In this document: positions 61,363 through 64,000 of the stretch, one piece after another | How the letters are laid out: the number at the start of each line of letters is the position of its first letter | Position numbering within the stretch: position 1 is the stretch's first letter | Assembly: GCF_036898095.1 (NCBI RefSeq) | Contig: NC_090729.1 | Location: forward strand, 63,517,132 to 63,581,131 | Direction of reading: 5' to 3' | From: Palaemon carinicauda | Lineage: Eukaryota; Arthropoda; Malacostraca; Decapoda; Palaemonidae | Length of the DNA stretch: 64,000 nucleotides | The notes under the pieces: generated by a model | What the model was told of the DNA's origin: nothing | What the model saw: only the letters and a program-made list of their open reading frames with translations | The model's database searches: none | Program-made: the position numbers and the translations under genes

Positions 61363-61657
61363 GGGATCTTTATTGATTCCATGCATCACAAGACGATGTA
61401 TTACACGGTAATTACACCCTTGGGATCTGTATTGATTCCCTGCATCACAAGACGATGTATTACACGGTAATTACACCCTTGGGATCTGTATTGATTCCCT
61501 GCATCACAAGACAATGTAATACACGGTAATTACACCCTTGGGATCTGTATTGATTCCCTGCATCACAAGACAATGTAATACACGGTAATTACACCCTTGG
61601 GATCTGTATTGATTCCATGCATCACAAGACGATATATTACACGGTAATTACACCCTT
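61363..61657. repeat. 59-bp minisatellite, five units
   Basis: Units start GGGATCT at 61363, 61422, 61481, 61540 and 61599, each exactly 59 bp, with only a few substitutions between units (for example GACGATG/GACAATG and CCCTGC/CCATGC). A sixth start is seen at 61658, then the sequence diverges. Confidence 0.95.
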
Positions 61658-63030
61658 GGGCCTTCAGTGCCAGCACAAACCTCAGAGAGAGTAGTCATTT
61701 GAGTTTGACCTTTGCCAATCACTTGCTTTTACAAAGTCTGTTTTTCATGATGTCAAGAGAAAAAGACAATTTCAACATATTGCTAACATAAGGGAGAAGA
61801 AAATTCACTCTAATGAGAGTTCAGAAATGGGTAAATTAGGCAATATTAGCAGACTTAGTGAAGGAGAGAGATGATGAAAGAGCGACCGTCTTACCTGAAG
61901 AAGGAAGATATTGAGCAAAGGGATCTTCATTTGTGATTAAATTATGATAAATAATATTGTTTTGCTTTATTAATATTCAAAAAGGTACAAGAAAATCATA
62001 AAAAAAATTTATTAATATTGTCTTTTTAAAATAAAACAAGTTTTTTGTTGTTGTTGGGGTATTAAAGCCAACACTTGTTGTTGGCACGGGCCTTTCCCTT
62101 GGTTGGCCGTAGTATCAAGTTTGTTGACTTTCAAATTTTATATTCTCCCATGGTTTTGAAAATATAACAATGAAAATTTGGTATGTAAAATGAAGCCCAT
62201 TTTCCCATTTTTTAAAATTTTTTTTTTATTTTCAGTTTTCCATTGAAGATTTATAAAGTTAGTTTTTCAACCATATTAAAAAAATTCCTGTAGCCAAAAA
62301 AAAAAAGAAAAAGAAAGACTGAAAAAAAAAAATTTGTATATCAAGTATCAAGGGAGGAGATAGAATTTGGAAAACACTCAATTTCAGAATAAATAACCCT
62401 GGCGTCACAAAAATGAAGGACAGTGGCAAAAATCCTATGAAGTCTGGAGATATTGTTAGTCACCTTATTAGGAGGTATGAATGTCAAATTTCTGTCCTTC
62501 TAAAGCAGCAGAAGTAACATCATGATAGGTCTACAGGTAAAATTCTCAGGAAATATCCCAAGTAGAAAACTGCCAAGAGGAACTTTCATAATGACGACAT
62601 GGCTCCAGCCCTAAAGATATATCTTTTACTGATTTATATTTTTAGCCTAATTATGAGAGATATTATAACAACACTACTCATATATGTACTAAAGTCATTG
62701 ATACCCTAGAGAACCATAAGAAACTCAAAATGAAAGGTAATTTACCTATAACTAATATCAAAGTTTAAATATTTACATGAAAATTATGAGGCTTCGGGAA
62801 TGAAGGATTTGTACTTAAAGTTAATGAAATTTGAGAGAGAGAGAGAGAATATAAGTTGACCAATTATATCTTGTCACAAATATCGAGTGTTATAAGGAAA
62901 TAAATAAATGATAAAATGAAGGGATAATTTAGCAACATCGTAGATTAAACTTTTGTGAAATGCAGTTTATGAGAAATTCATTAAATTATATGAGTGTTAT
63001 TTACCGTAGCCACGAACAATAGAGTGAAGT

Positions 63031-63034
<4 letters not shown>
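61658..63034. other. AT-rich, no gene recognised
   Basis: A small (GA)n lies at 62833-62848. A GGCACGGGCC motif near 62080 may be the edge of an unidentified repeat. Confidence 0.4.

Positions 63035-63108
<74 letters not shown>
63035..63108. repeat. (CT)n microsatellite
   Basis: About 37 units. Confidence 0.97.
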
Positions 63109-63111
<3 letters not shown>

Positions 63112-63479
63112 GATATATTAAAACTCCAAATATGAATACATCTCTTCAATATTGACTTGTATTATCATTGTCAGTACATTATGAAAAATACATGAAATAT
63201 TTGAAATAGGTTTTTAAATCACAACACCAAAGACAAATCAAAATACTTGCATTTCTAAGAAAAAAAAATATATTACTTTCTTTAGAGTATAAATAAAAAA
63301 TATTTTCAACCATATTCTCTATTCAATTGAAAAGGTTATTTTAATTACCATAGTGAATTTGAAATATCAAAGATAATGTTTTTAACCTGTGGGTACGACC
63401 AAGACCAATCCGACAATGCAACGATCCCACCGCTGCCACCAATATTGTCATAACTTCAATTGGAAGTTTTCTTTTTGAA

Positions 63480-63850
63480 TGGGCCGAGTGAAAACACAGG
63501 CCTTGTAATCATTGACAATGCGACTTTGTTTGTGAAATCTATTAGAGAAGTAAAGAAAGCATGAAAAGAGGCAAAGTGGGCAAGAACAGAAGATGGCATA
63601 ACAATTGACTTGATAACAGATAGAGGATATTTCATAACAGTAAAACTTGTTGAACTTTACACAAAATGTCTGCAAGAATACTCTTGGAAAAACTATCACA
63701 AAAGGACATAAATATTACCACCCAATAAGGTTACTTTCTGCTATACCAAATCATATCAGGCCGAAGAGAGCATGCAGGCTTTAAAAGTGAATATTCAACA
63801 ACTTCCAATATCGACGTAATTAACCAGCTATGAAGCTTTGTATAATTAAA
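63480..63850 (+). pseudogene. RTE-like LINE RT fragment (copy C)
   Basis: Plus-strand frames read EDGITIDLITDRGYFITVKL, VELYTKCLQEYSWKN, YHPIRLLSAIP and, in another frame, TSNIDVINQL. These are the fingers region of the same LINE type whose C-terminus is at 56.6-57.4 kb (pattern DGITxxLIKDGG - LxxLYTKCL - SWKN - NYRPISLLSxIY). The PISLL Ser and flanks are degenerate and the palm aspartates are not reached before sequence quality decays. Confidence 0.65.
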
Positions 63851-64000
63851 AGTATTATTCTTGAAACATTCTGAAATTGATCTAATAATCAGAATTGTCC
63901 CCAATACTCACTTGAAGGCCATGATTCCTAGTCTATGACCCCCCCCCATCACCAGATACATGCTGCGGGAAATTCTGGGTAAATATGTCCAATACTCACA

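Noticed and set aside
61363..61657. CRISPR-like array
   Set aside because: Eukaryotic context, with contiguous 59-bp tandem units and no unique spacers.

Overview
This is nuclear DNA from an animal, most likely an arthropod and probably a decapod crustacean. It is AT-rich and full of long dinucleotide microsatellites (TA, GA, CT). It carries BEL/Pao, CsRn1-type Ty3/Gypsy, I-group, Jockey-like and RTE-like retroelements. A tRNA-headed SINE near 57.7-58.0 kb resembles sequence I recall from decapod genomes. The decapod call is inference; I saw no mitochondrial, rRNA or unambiguous host gene. Almost every credible open reading frame belongs to a transposable element, so the window reads as repeat-rich intergenic or intronic DNA.

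Layout. 1-345: fragment of a Ty1/Copia gag on the minus strand. 583-2898: a very decayed Gypsy-like element between short direct repeats. 3691-11745: a nearly complete BEL/Pao retrotransposon (minus strand; two 814-bp LTRs, primer binding site, gag-protease-RT-RNase H-integrase) broken by two stops and two frameshifts. 11844-16694: a CsRn1-like Gypsy element (minus; 334/333-bp LTRs), heavily mutated. 16950-17122: a small inverted-repeat element. 19224-23655: a second, better preserved CsRn1-like Gypsy element (minus; 254/253-bp LTRs) whose gag-pol junction carries a textbook -1 frameshift signal. It sits inside an older RTE-like LINE copy (18344-19223 plus 23656-23850). A second LINE copy at 56.6-57.7 kb lacks the insertion and serves as the empty site.

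24.4-31.6 kb holds microsatellites, a third Gypsy-like remnant (26030-28400, minus) and a 31-bp minisatellite. 33162-36300 is a DNA transposon-like unit with long inverted repeats and a 3-bp duplication. It contains a broken gene for a protein with an XPG-like acidic core and a cysteine-rich tail. 39.3-41.1 kb is a decayed LINE ORF1, followed at 41.2-47.0 kb by a near-complete I-group LINE (gag with three zinc knuckles, AP endonuclease, RT, RNase H). 49.8-53.05 kb is a decayed Jockey-like LINE. The last 11 kb is AT-rich with RTE-like LINE fragments, the SINE, a 59-bp tandem array and SSRs.

The elements are layered by age. BEL and the second Gypsy have LTR pairs differing by only about 2% by eye; the first Gypsy by about 3-4%; the Copia, first Gypsy-like and third Gypsy-like remnants are much older. 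Many reading-frame breaks fall in homopolymer runs, so some may be assembly errors rather than true inactivation. The most interesting items are the frameshift signal at 22490-22528, the inverted-repeat element at 33162-36300, and the nested insertion with its paralogous empty site.
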